A stretch of DNA of 64,000 nt from Paraburkholderia dioscoreae (GTDB taxonomy: Bacteria; Pseudomonadota; Gammaproteobacteria; Burkholderiales; Burkholderiaceae), in NCBI RefSeq assembly GCF_902459535.1, contig NZ_LR699553.1, forward strand, positions 2,790,001 to 2,854,000, given 5' to 3'. Below the pieces are notes generated by a model, which searched no databases, had not been told where the DNA came from, and saw nothing but the letters and a program-made list of their open reading frames with translations. Positions 52,901 to 60,499 of the stretch are shown here, piece by piece. A program made the position numbers and the translations under genes. Positions within the stretch are counted from its first letter, which is position 1. Every line of letters starts with the position of its first letter.

Positions 52901-53599
52901 TTTCGCTGCGGAATCCGGCGACATGTCCAGCGCGTGGCTGAGCCCTGCGATCACATCGTCGCGCAGGAAATCGACCGCGTCGCGCTCGGCGTCCCACGCG
53001 TTGCCATTGGCCGCTTTGAACGCCTGCTTGAACGCGTCGTAGGCGCCCTTGGAGATCAGATAGCGCTCCATCTCGGCGACGTGCGGCGCGTCGCCCGACA
53101 ACCCTTGCATCTCGTTGAAGACGCGCAGGAACACTTGCAGGATCGCGTCCCGATCGCCTTTGGAGTCGGCCTTCGAGTCGATGTTGAACAAGATCACGTC
53201 AGTGTTGCCCGTGACCGCGCGGCGAATGTCGCCCAAGAGCATGGCGTCTTTGATTTTCGAATCAAAGAATTCAATCGCGCGCCGCGATGTCTCGTCGCCC
53301 GGATGGGAGGCTTCGAGGTTGGACAACAGATACGACAAAATCTTAATGAAGTGCGACTTGCCCGACCCAAAGAAACCCGACACCCAGACGCCCATTCGCG
53401 CGGCGATACTCGGGTCGTTGGGGTGGGCTGCGGTGGCGAGGTAAGCTTCAAAAAAGCTGCGCAGGTATTCCGTGACCTCTTTGGTCGCGACGTATTCGTC
53501 CAGCTCCTGCCAGATGCTCGCCTCGTCGCGTTGATCCGCTTTGATGACGCCGTTGATCGGCCGGTCAATGCGCTTGACGAATAGCTCTTTAATTTTCAT
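49967..53599 (-). CDS. brxC: BrxC ATPase of type 1 BREX
   Basis: 1210 aa with Walker A GFFGSGKSHF (about 72-81) and a Walker-B-like VFLVDEVGQFIG (about 265). The family's LSLSSSNTDEVI segment follows. Close to the end is a Gly/Ala-rich linker (AAGGGVGAGAGTGVAGAAV, about 1125) before a final helix, a feature not common in the family. BrxC is the largest BREX ATPase and is essential for restriction. It lies 23 bases after brxB. Confidence 0.9.
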   Translation of the reverse strand: MKIKELFVKRIDRPINGVIKADQRDEASIWQELDEYVATKEVTEYLRSFFEAYLATAAHPNDPSIAARMGVWVSGFFGSGKSHFIKILSYLLSNLEASHPGDETSRRAIEFFDSKIKDAMLLGDIRRAVTGNTDVILFNIDSKADSKGDRDAILQVFLRVFNEMQGLSGDAPHVAEMERYLISKGAYDAFKQAFKAANGNAWDAERDAVDFLRDDVIAGLSHALDMSPDSAAKWFDNARDDYKINIEGFAALVRKYLDTKGPQHRIVFLVDEVGQFIGKNTALMLNLQTITEELGTQCKGRAWVIVTSQEDIDATLGEANQARTNDFSKITGRFHTRLSLSSSNTDEVISHRLLEKTPSARAELEALWKAKGDIINNQVSFADHAVAFRRFRDAADFSAHYPFAPYQFQLLQKVFESIRKVGATGRHLARGERSMLDAFQTAAVHNGPRDIDALVPLYDFYPAIESFLDSSVKRAIDQAADNPALEDWDGELLRTLFLIRYADAVKGTVDNLATLCLDRVDADKLALKRQIEAALLRLERQNLVSRNGDLWFFLTNEERDVSQEVKSVNVSEADISRLVAELVFDEILAGQTKVRHRDTKSDYEFNRLLDSVPYKLANAALTFEVISPVGADYEMMHEARCIGRSAEGSGRALLRMANDPRVYVELKTYLQIEKYIAPKADTATPSLKRILYDRKDENRERRARLLSQLAEMMSAGDFYALGQRLTIKPQSPPSVLDEMLNYLVSNTYSKLGYIKVRQADPIAEIRAVLTADTVGQQRMALGGEDGNALALGEMRQYLDVVAKSSRVLLSDVIDRFSGVPWGWRPEWETVLLVARLFMAGEIKLVMEGADLDPLGAIEPLTKAARFKNVSILKRKTSDALTRTTARELHRDMFSIMPPEDEDALVAEFRSHLAQLKADLERARGKAEHKDYPGGTEIVRALITIDRQLALRDPYEFLDALAQARNDWLDLAEDVHDVLGFYKNQVPVWSRLLDALASFSDNREALLNAPEAAAALSELEMIHHNPAPYGMINRIEGLVATVEKVNDAIGGERRERALRSVDEKIAEAQQALDAAEADPALRNAALNPLQTLKAQLAGMVSIPRILFAQGRAGDLLDEAMDKIARAARTNEAPKARVEARADGAAGGGVGAGAGTGVAGAAVSTRSIKVVRTSELSAKTYLESAEDVEEFIGSLRRELLAAIAAGHRARLQ

Positions 53600-53622
53600 T
53601 GGTCCCTCGGTCTCTCAAAGCG

Positions 53623-54201
53623 TTAGGGCACCAGGCTGAACGCCCGGTAATAGTTGTCGTCGACCAGCGCGTTGAACAGGCGCAGTGACTGCCCGTCGTA
53701 TCGCCCCGGGTAAAGCATGAGAAGCGGTGTGTCCTGCATGTGCGGGTGCAGCGCGGAGAGCAGTGTGTGGGTGCGCAGCAGCGGATAAACGGCGCCCACG
53801 CCCTTCACGATCAGCAGGTCGAGCTCGTCGGCGCGCGTCTTCTCGACGATCCGCGCGGCCAACCGATCCTCTTTGAGGACTGAGCGCAAGGAGGCGAGCA
53901 GCGCGTCGTCCCCTTTGGCGCGCTGCATCTCCAACGCCTTGGCCAACAGGCCGCGATCTTCGAGCAAGCCAATCACGCACTCAAAGAGGTCGACCGTCGC
54001 AAAGCGAAGCTGCGGCTTCTGCTTGCGCACGCCCGGCTCGATCACCTCCGCAAGCCAACCGCGCACCTTCATTTCGTGCTCGGGTGGATAGTCGAAAACC
54101 CAGAAGCCGATCTCGCCGCCCGCGCCCTTGTTGTCGAGGACGTCCGGCGACAGCAGCCGCGGCAACACTTGATTGAGGCGTTCGTCGAACGAGGCGCTCA
54201 T
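53623..54201 (-). CDS. brxB: BrxB (DUF1788) of type 1 BREX
   Basis: 192 aa. EIGFWVFDYPPEHEMKVRGW, LLIVKGVGAVYPLLRTH and LMLYPGRYDGQSLRLF are typical of BrxB. It overlaps the end of brxA by four bases (ATGA). Small partner protein of the BREX complex; no enzyme motif. Complete. Confidence 0.9.
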   Translation of the reverse strand: MSASFDERLNQVLPRLLSPDVLDNKGAGGEIGFWVFDYPPEHEMKVRGWLAEVIEPGVRKQKPQLRFATVDLFECVIGLLEDRGLLAKALEMQRAKGDDALLASLRSVLKEDRLAARIVEKTRADELDLLIVKGVGAVYPLLRTHTLLSALHPHMQDTPLLMLYPGRYDGQSLRLFNALVDDNYYRAFSLVP

Positions 54202-54881
54202 GCTTGGGTCTCCAATCGCGCGAGGGTCTCGGCGTCGCCGAGGCTTCTGAGGTAAGCCTGCGCCTTCGGATGAACCAAGGGCGGCGTCAGTTCCATCCGC
54301 CGGGTCGAGTCGAGGTATTTGGCTTCAAAGAGAATGCGGACGATCACCTGAAAGAGCTTTTCGCGGGTCGACGCGGCCCATGCGGCGACCGCCTCGTCGC
54401 GATGCGCGCACTCTTCGAGGAAACCGTCCCATTGGCGGTGGCTCAGGTTCTTCTCGAGCCGGAGCAAGTCCGCCCGATAGACGTCCCGCATGAAGTCGCT
54501 CAGCAGTTGGCTGTGGCGCGCGGCGGCCGACAAGAGAATTTGCCGGCACAGCTCGGCGTCGCCTTCGACGACCAGCTGCAAGCCCGTGTCGTCCAGGGTG
54601 TCGAGCCGCCTTCGGATCAGCCGCGCCTGGCGCCGCGCCGTGGCGGGCTTCTTCTGCAAGAGGTTTTCGTCGCTCAGGGCGGCGTCCCATTGCGCGTCGG
54701 TGGGGTGGGAGAGCAAGAGGGCCGCGATGCGGCGGCTCTCCGGGATCATGAGCGAGCCCGCTGAAATTTCCGCGTTGTATAAGCCCACGCCCCGCCCTCC
54801 GACATTCGTTCCAGCGCCCCCCGAAGCTCGGCGCGCCGGCTCGTTGGCGCCGAAAACCCCCGCTTGGATCACACCCGTCAT
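54198..54881 (-). CDS. brxA: BrxA (DUF1819) of type 1 BREX
   Basis: 227 aa from ATG 54881. The start of the conserved part is YNAEISAGSLMIPESRRIA at about residue 35, followed by LLQKKPATARRQARLIRRRL, which mark BrxA, a DNA-binding NusB-like fold. The frame runs on upstream to 55160, but that part is Arg/Gly-rich nonsense across the hairpin at 54915-54956. The 34 residues before the domain are longer than usual, so the true start could be later, although no better codon is visible. Confidence 0.9.
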   Translation of the reverse strand: MTGVIQAGVFGANEPARRASGGAGTNVGGRGVGLYNAEISAGSLMIPESRRIAALLLSHPTDAQWDAALSDENLLQKKPATARRQARLIRRRLDTLDDTGLQLVVEGDAELCRQILLSAAARHSQLLSDFMRDVYRADLLRLEKNLSHRQWDGFLEECAHRDEAVAAWAASTREKLFQVIVRILFEAKYLDSTRRMELTPPLVHPKAQAYLRSLGDAETLARLETQA

Positions 54882-54914
54882 CCTTGTCCCGCTGGTAGTT
54901 AACGCACGACTGGC

Positions 54915-54956
54915 CCGCTCTGCACCGCCGCCTGCGTCGGCGGTCCGGCAGAGCGG
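54915..54956. promoter_or_regulatory. Long nested hairpin in the brxA leader
   Basis: CCGCTCTGC (54915-54923) pairs with GCAGAGCGG (54948-54956), and inside it ACCGCCG (54924-54930) pairs with CGGCGGT (54938-54944), with a 3-base bulge. It lies 34 bases before brxA. On the minus strand GATAAT (revcomp of 54970-54975) upstream could be a -10 box, so the hairpin would sit in the early transcript. It may be the binding site of a BrxR-like regulator or an attenuator; no T-run follows. Confidence 0.55.
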
Positions 54957-55403
54957 CCCAAAAGCCGTGATTATCGCGCACTTTGTCGCCAGGAAAGCGC
55001 CTGAGCGGCCCCGCCCACGCGAGCGGGCGCGCCGCGCCGGGCAAAATCGGCGCGCAAAGCATTCGCCGCCGCTCAGGCGGCGTTCAAAAGGGGGGTCCAA
55101 GACTGCTTCGGTCAATGGCAAGTGGGCTCCCGTCGGGCGTTTTTTCATGGTTGGCGCCATGGGCCGTCAAGAGCACCCTCCCTTTCCCATCCGGTCGCTT
55201 CAACGCCGGTTCTGCAGGCGTCACTGCGGCCGCAAAAAAACGGCCGGCAGGTTGCCCCGCCGACCGCCGAACACACGCCGAAGATCGAGGTCTTCAGCCG
55301 CACAGGCGCGTCAGCGCCCGATTCTTTGCGCCGCCCTCGCCGCCCCGTCGCCGGCCCGCGATGAATGGCGGCACGATCCCGATCGGGCGCGAAGGGCGAG
55401 GAC
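54957..55403. other. BREX upstream region, no gene seen
   Basis: About 450 bases between brxA's leader and the Cys-rich gene. The frames that cross it are Arg/Pro-rich and not protein-like. It holds the candidate -10 at 54970-54975 and GGCCG/CGGCC short hairpins around 55223-55247. Confidence 0.45.
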
Positions 55404-55655
55404 TCAGTTCTGGACGCAGTAGTTGCCGTCGGAGTGATAGCCCGACGGGCAGGACCCGCTCTTGGGCACGACGTTTTTCGGGGTCACGCTGTTGGCCAGG
55501 CAATAGTTGCCGTCGCTGTGCCAACCGGACGGGCACGAGCCATTTTTCGGGATCGCGGGTTTGGCGTTGGCGTTCGGGACGCACATGTTGCCGTCCGAGC
55601 GGTAGCCGGAGGGGCAAGAGCCGTTCTTCGGAATCGGCATGGCCTGCATTGTCAT
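55404..55655 (-). CDS. Cys-rich miniprotein of three tandem repeats
   Basis: 83 aa built of three near-identical units of 23-28 residues, each with a PK(N/S)GSCPSG core, then a YRSDGN/WHSDGN/YHSDGN turn and a closing Cys. So there are six cysteines, in pairs 11 residues apart. There is no signal peptide, so disulfides in the periplasm are not expected; metal binding or cytosolic repeats are possible. AGGGA lies 8 nt before the ATG. It is in the same direction as the BREX operon and could be its first gene or a free-standing unit. Confidence 0.7.
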   Translation of the reverse strand: MTMQAMPIPKNGSCPSGYRSDGNMCVPNANAKPAIPKNGSCPSGWHSDGNYCLANSVTPKNVVPKSGSCPSGYHSDGNYCVQN

Positions 55656-56059
55656 TGAGTGGTCCCTTCGTTGTTCAGCGTTAAAGGCGACGCCGTGGCG
55701 CCGTCCTGCATGGATGGTTTACGGCTTCTCACCCTCTGTTCCTGAGGATGTTTTGCCTGAGCCGTTTCTCGGGTGGTCTCCGCGCGACGTCCAACGTGCG
55801 AGGTGCTCGAAGCTTACCGTCCGAGAGCCGGCTGGCGCCATCCCGTTTGGCGTCGGCGCGACACGCTATGTCGCGCAAACGACCCCTGTGGCCGTGGCGA
55901 GAGACCCTCTTCATGGCGCTGATCGCGCCAGCGCGCGACATCGTCTGTCGCGCCTCCATGGCACACTGCCCGCATCCGTTGGGAAAGGGCCATCGATCGG
56001 GGCGGCCCTTGACCCAAAACGCATGCGAGCACCGAAGCGCAATTCAAGAAAAAGACCCA
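55656..56059. other. Divergent intergenic region, no gene seen
   Basis: About 400 bases between the leftward Cys-rich gene and the rightward operon. It has GC-rich inverted stretches (GGCGCGACA and TGTCGCGCC near 55855 and 55955), possibly binding sites for the WYL regulator. No clear promoter or coding frame was found. Confidence 0.4.
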
Positions 56060-56950
56060 ATGAACAACGACAAAGCCGAAGCGGCGCCCCCGAGGGACGG
56101 CGACCGCTTGGACGAAGACCGAGCGGCCTTCGCCGAGATGGCCCAAGCCGCCCTGGCGGCTGAGGGCGGCCCAAAGAGACCCTCCGCGTGGTCGCCTGCG
56201 TTCTGCGCCGCGCGCTGCCCCGACCAGTGGGTCGGGACCGTCCGGTTTGCCGACTCGCGCCTGCGCTACGCGCCGAACGGCGCTGAGCCTTCGAACGACT
56301 TCTCGTGTCGCCGGCCGACGAGCGATCTGAGCGCGAAGGGCCCTCGCCGGCTCTTGATGATCTTGGAAAGCCCGCACGTTCGCGAATTCGGCGCGCCCGC
56401 CCGCGCCGCGAAGCTGGGCGAACTCAGCGCCATCGCCTCGGGCAACCTCCGCCCCATCGGGCCCGCAGCGGGGGCGACTGGAGACAACATTCGAGCTCTC
56501 CTGGGCGACATCGCTTTGATCGGAGCCGAACAGCTGACCGTGTCCCCGGAGGGCGAAGACCTTGACCTTGTCCTGATCAACGCGATTCAGCATCAAACGT
56601 CCTTGGGTCACGCCACGAGCCACTATCGCGACGAGGTGTTCAGGACCGCCTGGGCGTCGGAGCGGATTGGCCGCGAACGGTTCCTGGCCCGATTGGAAAG
56701 ACTCTGGCGCACCGAGCCGCAAGACCTTGTGGTCAATTGCTGCACGGGCGCGGAGCGCGCGAAGGCGTCCTTGAAGAATCTCGTCTACGACGCGCTGCGA
56801 GAGATCGCGGACAAGAATCCACTGCGGCCGCCGCTCGTCGTCGGATGCACCCATCCGAGTTCGTGGCGACGAAACAAAAACAACCGCGTGGCGCGAGTCG
56901 TCGCGCTCACGCCGGGCGCGAATGGGCCGAAGGGAGGCGCGCATGTCTGA
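56060..56950 (+). CDS. Uracil-DNA-glycosylase-fold candidate
   Basis: 296 aa from ATG 56060, with no clear ribosome site. RLLMILESPHVREFG, GPAAGATGDNIRALLGD, LVLINAIQHQTSLG, LVVNCCTGAER and VVGCTHPSSWRRN appear in the order of UDG-superfamily motifs (catalytic loop, central strand, final HPS loop). Standard UDG residues (GQDPYH, HPSPLS) are not exact, so this would be a distant member, perhaps non-uracil-specific. It overlaps the WYL gene by 8 bases. Confidence 0.45.
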   Translation: MNNDKAEAAPPRDGDRLDEDRAAFAEMAQAALAAEGGPKRPSAWSPAFCAARCPDQWVGTVRFADSRLRYAPNGAEPSNDFSCRRPTSDLSAKGPRRLLMILESPHVREFGAPARAAKLGELSAIASGNLRPIGPAAGATGDNIRALLGDIALIGAEQLTVSPEGEDLDLVLINAIQHQTSLGHATSHYRDEVFRTAWASERIGRERFLARLERLWRTEPQDLVVNCCTGAERAKASLKNLVYDALREIADKNPLRPPLVVGCTHPSSWRRNKNNRVARVVALTPGANGPKGGAHV

Positions 56951-57950
56951 CGCGCTGCTGAGGCAATGGAACGTGTTGCGCATGATCCCAAGGGGCGGCA
57001 AGATCACGGCGACTGAAATCCACGCCAAGCTGCGCGCCGCGGGATACGACGTGTCGAAGCGAACGGTGGAGCGCGATCTTTCGGCGCTCTCCGTGGCGTT
57101 CGCCATCGAGTCCGACGAGCGCAACACGCCCTACGGCTGGAGATGGAAAGGCGACATGCCGCCCTTGGACTTTCGCGGATTGACGACGCCCGAGGCGCTC
57201 GCCTTCCGTTTGCTCGACGAGCATTCGCGGCATTTGTTGCCGTCGGGGTATCGCCAAGAGCTCGAACCGTATTTCAAGGCGGCCAGGCAGCGCCTCGAAT
57301 CCGAGGCGGGCGAAAAAGGCGCCGCCGCCTGGACGCGAGCCGTGCGCGTCGTCGAGCCCAATCAACCGCTGTTGGCCCCGCCCATCGACGAATCAGTTCG
57401 CGCCGCGATCAGCGACGCGTTGATGCTCAGCCGTCAGCTCGAAGTCGTCTACCAGGCTCTCGACCGGCCGGCCTCGACGGCGAAGGCGCTCAGTCCTCTG
57501 GGTCTGGTCGGCGTCGGCGGGATCATGTATCTGGTCGTTGTGTTCGACGGCTTCGACGACGTTCGAACGCTCGCCCTGCACCGGATTCGCCAGGCCAAGC
57601 TGTTGCCCGAACCGGCGTCAAAGCCCGAGGGCTTCGACCTGGATGCGGCGATCGCCGATGGCCTCTTTGGGTTCGGCGAGCTCGGGCGGCGCAGCCCGAT
57701 CCGCCTCCTCTTTCGCGAGCACGCCGGCGCCCATCTGCTCGAAAGCCCACTGTCCGACGATCAAGTCGCAACGCCCCACGGCCCCGGAGAGGTGGTGATT
57801 GAAGCCTCCGTGCCGCTGACTCGCCGGCTGAGGTGGTGGCTGTCCAATTTTGGACCCGACGTGGAAGTGCTCGGCCCGCCCGAGCTGCGCCAGGAAATGG
57901 CCGAGCGGCTGCGCAAAGCGGCCCAGCGATACGACGGGCCAACGCAATGA
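56943..57950 (+). CDS. BrxR/CapW-like WYL-domain transcription factor
   Basis: 335 aa. Residues 1-65 are a winged HTH (RQWNVLRMIPRGGKITATEI, then YDVSKRTVERDLSALSVAF). Residues about 140-225 hold the WYL domain (LEVVYQALDRPA, LSPLGLVGVGGIMYLVVVFDG, RTLALHRIRQAKLL), and a WCX-like end follows (VVIEASVPLTRRLRWWLSNFG). This is the layout of BrxR/CapW regulators that repress defence operons and respond to nucleic acids. It sits about 2 kb from brxA in the divergent direction; its target could be BREX, its own operon or both. Confidence 0.8.
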   Translation: MSDALLRQWNVLRMIPRGGKITATEIHAKLRAAGYDVSKRTVERDLSALSVAFAIESDERNTPYGWRWKGDMPPLDFRGLTTPEALAFRLLDEHSRHLLPSGYRQELEPYFKAARQRLESEAGEKGAAAWTRAVRVVEPNQPLLAPPIDESVRAAISDALMLSRQLEVVYQALDRPASTAKALSPLGLVGVGGIMYLVVVFDGFDDVRTLALHRIRQAKLLPEPASKPEGFDLDAAIADGLFGFGELGRRSPIRLLFREHAGAHLLESPLSDDQVATPHGPGEVVIEASVPLTRRLRWWLSNFGPDVEVLGPPELRQEMAERLRKAAQRYDGPTQ

Positions 57951-58768
57951 GCGCCCCAACCCTCGCAATGGCGGCGAACACGGATGCCCTGGCCACGCCG
58001 ACCGCCGGCGCGGCCCCGCGGGACACATCCTCGGCGACCGACGGCGGTCGCCCGTTCTTCGTTCAGATCGTCGACGCGCTCGGCCTTTGGGGGTCGGGGA
58101 ACGAGCTGCCCGACTTCGGTAGCCGGGTCGCCTGGCGGGTGAGCGCCGACGCGGACGCGACACCGGACTCGACGCCGGACGCAACGCCCGATTTCGTGAT
58201 CCGGGTGGCGACCGACCTCGAGCCTCTCGCGGGCCGTCGAGGCCGGCCCGCCGGGGTCTCGGTGCTTGTCGATTCGGTCGTTCCGATTGGCGCGCGGGGC
58301 TGCGGACCGATCCTCGCGTGCCCACACGACGAGGTTCGAAGCGCGGTCGAGACCCTCGCGCAAGCGGTCTTTCGCGTCGCGCTCGCCGACCAAGTCGTCC
58401 TTTACGAGTGGAGCGAGATCGAAGAGTTGTTGCGCGGGGATTGCCTCGTGCTCGTGCGCTCGCTGCCCGCCGCCTCGCCTGACGCGTTCGCGGCGGCCGC
58501 GATTGGCGCCGTTGCCTACTTCCAGGGCCGAACCCGGATCGAGCCCGAAGGTTTGTTGTTGGGCCTCGCGGCGCCCGGGACTCTGCCCTTGGTCCAGCGG
58601 CGCGATTTCACGCGGCCCCTGCTCGCCTTGGCCGGCCACCACTGCGCCTTTCTCGCTGGGGTTCACACGCATCGCGGGCAGCCGCCCGAAGCGGCGCTCC
58701 TGCTGACCTTCCCGATGCCGCGATTGCCAGGCGAGGACGTGCGCGCCCAACGCGCGAGGCGTCCGTGA
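57947..58768 (+). CDS. Unknown third protein of the WYL operon
   Basis: 273 aa. The ATG overlaps the WYL stop (ATGA), so it is translated with it. RPFFVQIVDALGLWGSGNEL starts a mixed domain with repeated ALA-rich helices and strands (LYEWSEIEELLRGDCLVLV, then EGLLLGLAAPGTLPL). No catalytic motif was found. As the partner of a WYL regulator and a UDG-like protein it might be an effector or sensor, which is conjecture. Confidence 0.5.
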   Translation: MSAPTLAMAANTDALATPTAGAAPRDTSSATDGGRPFFVQIVDALGLWGSGNELPDFGSRVAWRVSADADATPDSTPDATPDFVIRVATDLEPLAGRRGRPAGVSVLVDSVVPIGARGCGPILACPHDEVRSAVETLAQAVFRVALADQVVLYEWSEIEELLRGDCLVLVRSLPAASPDAFAAAAIGAVAYFQGRTRIEPEGLLLGLAAPGTLPLVQRRDFTRPLLALAGHHCAFLAGVHTHRGQPPEAALLLTFPMPRLPGEDVRAQRARRP

Positions 58769-58813
58769 GCCTTCACGCGAACACGGCGCGCAGCGCGAAG
58801 CGGGCCGAGGCCG

Positions 58814-59140
58814 TCACGCGTCGCCCGCGTTGGCGCCGCGCACGTCCAGGTAGCGGTCCAGCAGCGCCCGGAGGTTCGCGGCGCCCACGGGATTGGCGCT
58901 GTGCACCCAAAACCGGAACGCGGGCGGAATGAAGGCGCCGTTCGCGTCCAAGTCCAAATCGATCAGTCGCTTGGCCACGGCCATCGCGGTGTCGTCGCCG
59001 CCCAGATCGTGGTCGAACGAAATCTCGTCGGGGCAGCCGCGTCCGAGCAACAGGGTAATGGCCTCCGCCGAGCTGCGCGCAATCGTCCACGCGGGATCGA
59101 CGGGGTCGCGCAAGTCGTCAATGAACAGGCGATAGCCCAT
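58814..59140 (-). CDS. cRec (cyclic-phosphate-processing receiver) domain protein
   Basis: 108 aa from ATG 59140. LFIDDLRDPVDPAWTIARSS and ISFDHDLGGDDTAMAVAKRL are the signature of the cRec domain, a receiver-like fold common in phage and mobile-element polyproteins and predicted to handle cyclic phosphates of RNA ends. The domain fills the whole protein. It stands alone and leftward, between two rightward operons. Confidence 0.7.
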   Translation of the reverse strand: MGYRLFIDDLRDPVDPAWTIARSSAEAITLLLGRGCPDEISFDHDLGGDDTAMAVAKRLIDLDLDANGAFIPPAFRFWVHSANPVGAANLRALLDRYLDVRGANAGDA

Positions 59141-59338
59141 GGGAGACTCCTCCGTTGAAGGGTTGCGAAAGAAGCGCGCAAAAAGCAAAGGCCAAGGTCC
59201 GCATCCGAATCCGAGCCGATCGCGCCGCTACGCTACACTAGCCTGGCTCTGCGGCAGCCGGCGTCGCATGCGGCGCAAACAATCCGCGGGCGTTGAGAAT
59301 CGAGGCGCCCGCCCAAAAACTTTTCCAACTCCATCGCC

Positions 59339-60211
59339 ATGCGCAACACGCAACTGAGAACAAAAGTCGGCGCCGAATTGCAGGCCGCCGCATCCGTGGA
59401 CACGGCGGTCATCGAGGCGTTGCCGGAAGAGAGTCGGGAGCAGGCGCGGGCAACGCTCGCCAAGATCCGCGAGAAGCAACAGGCGACGCGCAACGACGAG
59501 CCCCCGCCGACCATCTTTGCGGCCGCGTCGCTGGCGGACCCGCTGTTGCTCAGCGAGCTGGTTCGCCATTTCGATCCGCGCCTCGCGGACAGCGACGGCT
59601 GGACGCCGTTGATGGCGGCGGCCCGTGCCACCCTGTTGGCGCGCGAGGACGCCCCTGCGGAGGCGTCGCCGAGCGTGCAGTGCTTGAAAATCTTGTTGCC
59701 GTTGTCTGACCCGATGGCCGAATCGTCTTCGGGGAGAACCGCGCTGATGTTCGCAGGATCCGCTCACGCCGCGAACCTCTTGTTGCCCGTCAGCGATCCG
59801 AAGGCGCGCGACGAGCGCCGCCGAACCGCCTTGATGCACGCGGTCCTCGACAATCGGCCGGCCGTCGCGGCTGCCCTCCTCGCGGTCAGCAACGTCGACG
59901 CCGAGAGCGACGAGGGCGCCACCGCGTTGGACTACGCCTTGGGCTTCGGCCACCGCCGCGCCGGAGTGAAGCTCGCCGAGCTCTTGGCGCCGTTGGCGAC
60001 GAGCGGAATCGACCAATCGCTTGAGCTCGCGGTGGCGGCCACAACGTCGAAAGCCGCGGAGGACGCTGCGGCCCGCAACTCCTGGCGGCCCGTTGTCGAC
60101 GAACTGGCCTCGCGCGCGAGCGCCGGCGCCGCGAAAGCGGCTCTCGCCAAGTTCCGCGCGCTCGACTTCCCGAAAACTTCGTCAGTTTTGGCGAAACGGT
60201 CGAACAACTGA
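59339..60211 (+). CDS. Ankyrin-repeat protein
   Basis: 290 aa. Four to five ankyrin units occur around residues 60-215: ADSDGWTPLMAAA, SSSGRTALMFAGS, DERRRTALMHAVLDNR and SDEGATALDYALGFG. The N-terminal 55 and C-terminal 70 residues are helical and Ala-rich. Ankyrins bind proteins; no effector domain is present. A stand-alone gene with no signal peptide. In defence islands such proteins may be immunity or scaffold factors. Confidence 0.7.
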   Translation: MRNTQLRTKVGAELQAAASVDTAVIEALPEESREQARATLAKIREKQQATRNDEPPPTIFAAASLADPLLLSELVRHFDPRLADSDGWTPLMAAARATLLAREDAPAEASPSVQCLKILLPLSDPMAESSSGRTALMFAGSAHAANLLLPVSDPKARDERRRTALMHAVLDNRPAVAAALLAVSNVDAESDEGATALDYALGFGHRRAGVKLAELLAPLATSGIDQSLELAVAATTSKAAEDAAARNSWRPVVDELASRASAGAAKAALAKFRALDFPKTSSVLAKRSNN

Positions 60212-60499
60212 AGCTCGGGGGCGATTAGCACTCCCATGGGGGCGACCGGCTACAACCCGAGCGGTTCTCGCGAACCGCACTTCACCCCGCCGCACCCGAT
60301 TCGTTCAATGCCGACGAACGAGTGCCCTAGCCTCCGGGATCGCCGCACGCCCCTTTCAAGCAAATCCCCTCATCCGAATCCTGCGCGCCGGCGCCCCCCA
60401 TGAGCACGCTAAACGGTGGGCTAAAATCGCACGGCGGCCGGCGCCCCAACGACGGCCGAGGACGTCCAACAACAACGTTGTGAAAACACAGAGGCGCCG
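60212..60499. other. Intergenic, nothing convincing
   Basis: 288 bases with only short Pro/Ser-rich frames and no clear terminator. Listed so that the gap is not mistaken for an omission. Confidence 0.4.

Noticed and set aside
52166..53584. 472-codon open frame opposite brxC
   Set aside because: Antisense to the Walker-A part of brxC; the protein has no domain pattern.
54882..55160. N-terminal extension of brxA
   Set aside because: It would translate the hairpin and give Arg/Gly-rich sequence unlike any BrxA.
55748..56059. 104-codon extension upstream of the UDG-like gene
   Set aside because: Arg/Ser-rich, with no ribosome site and no conserved-looking residues; the ATG at 56060 fits better.
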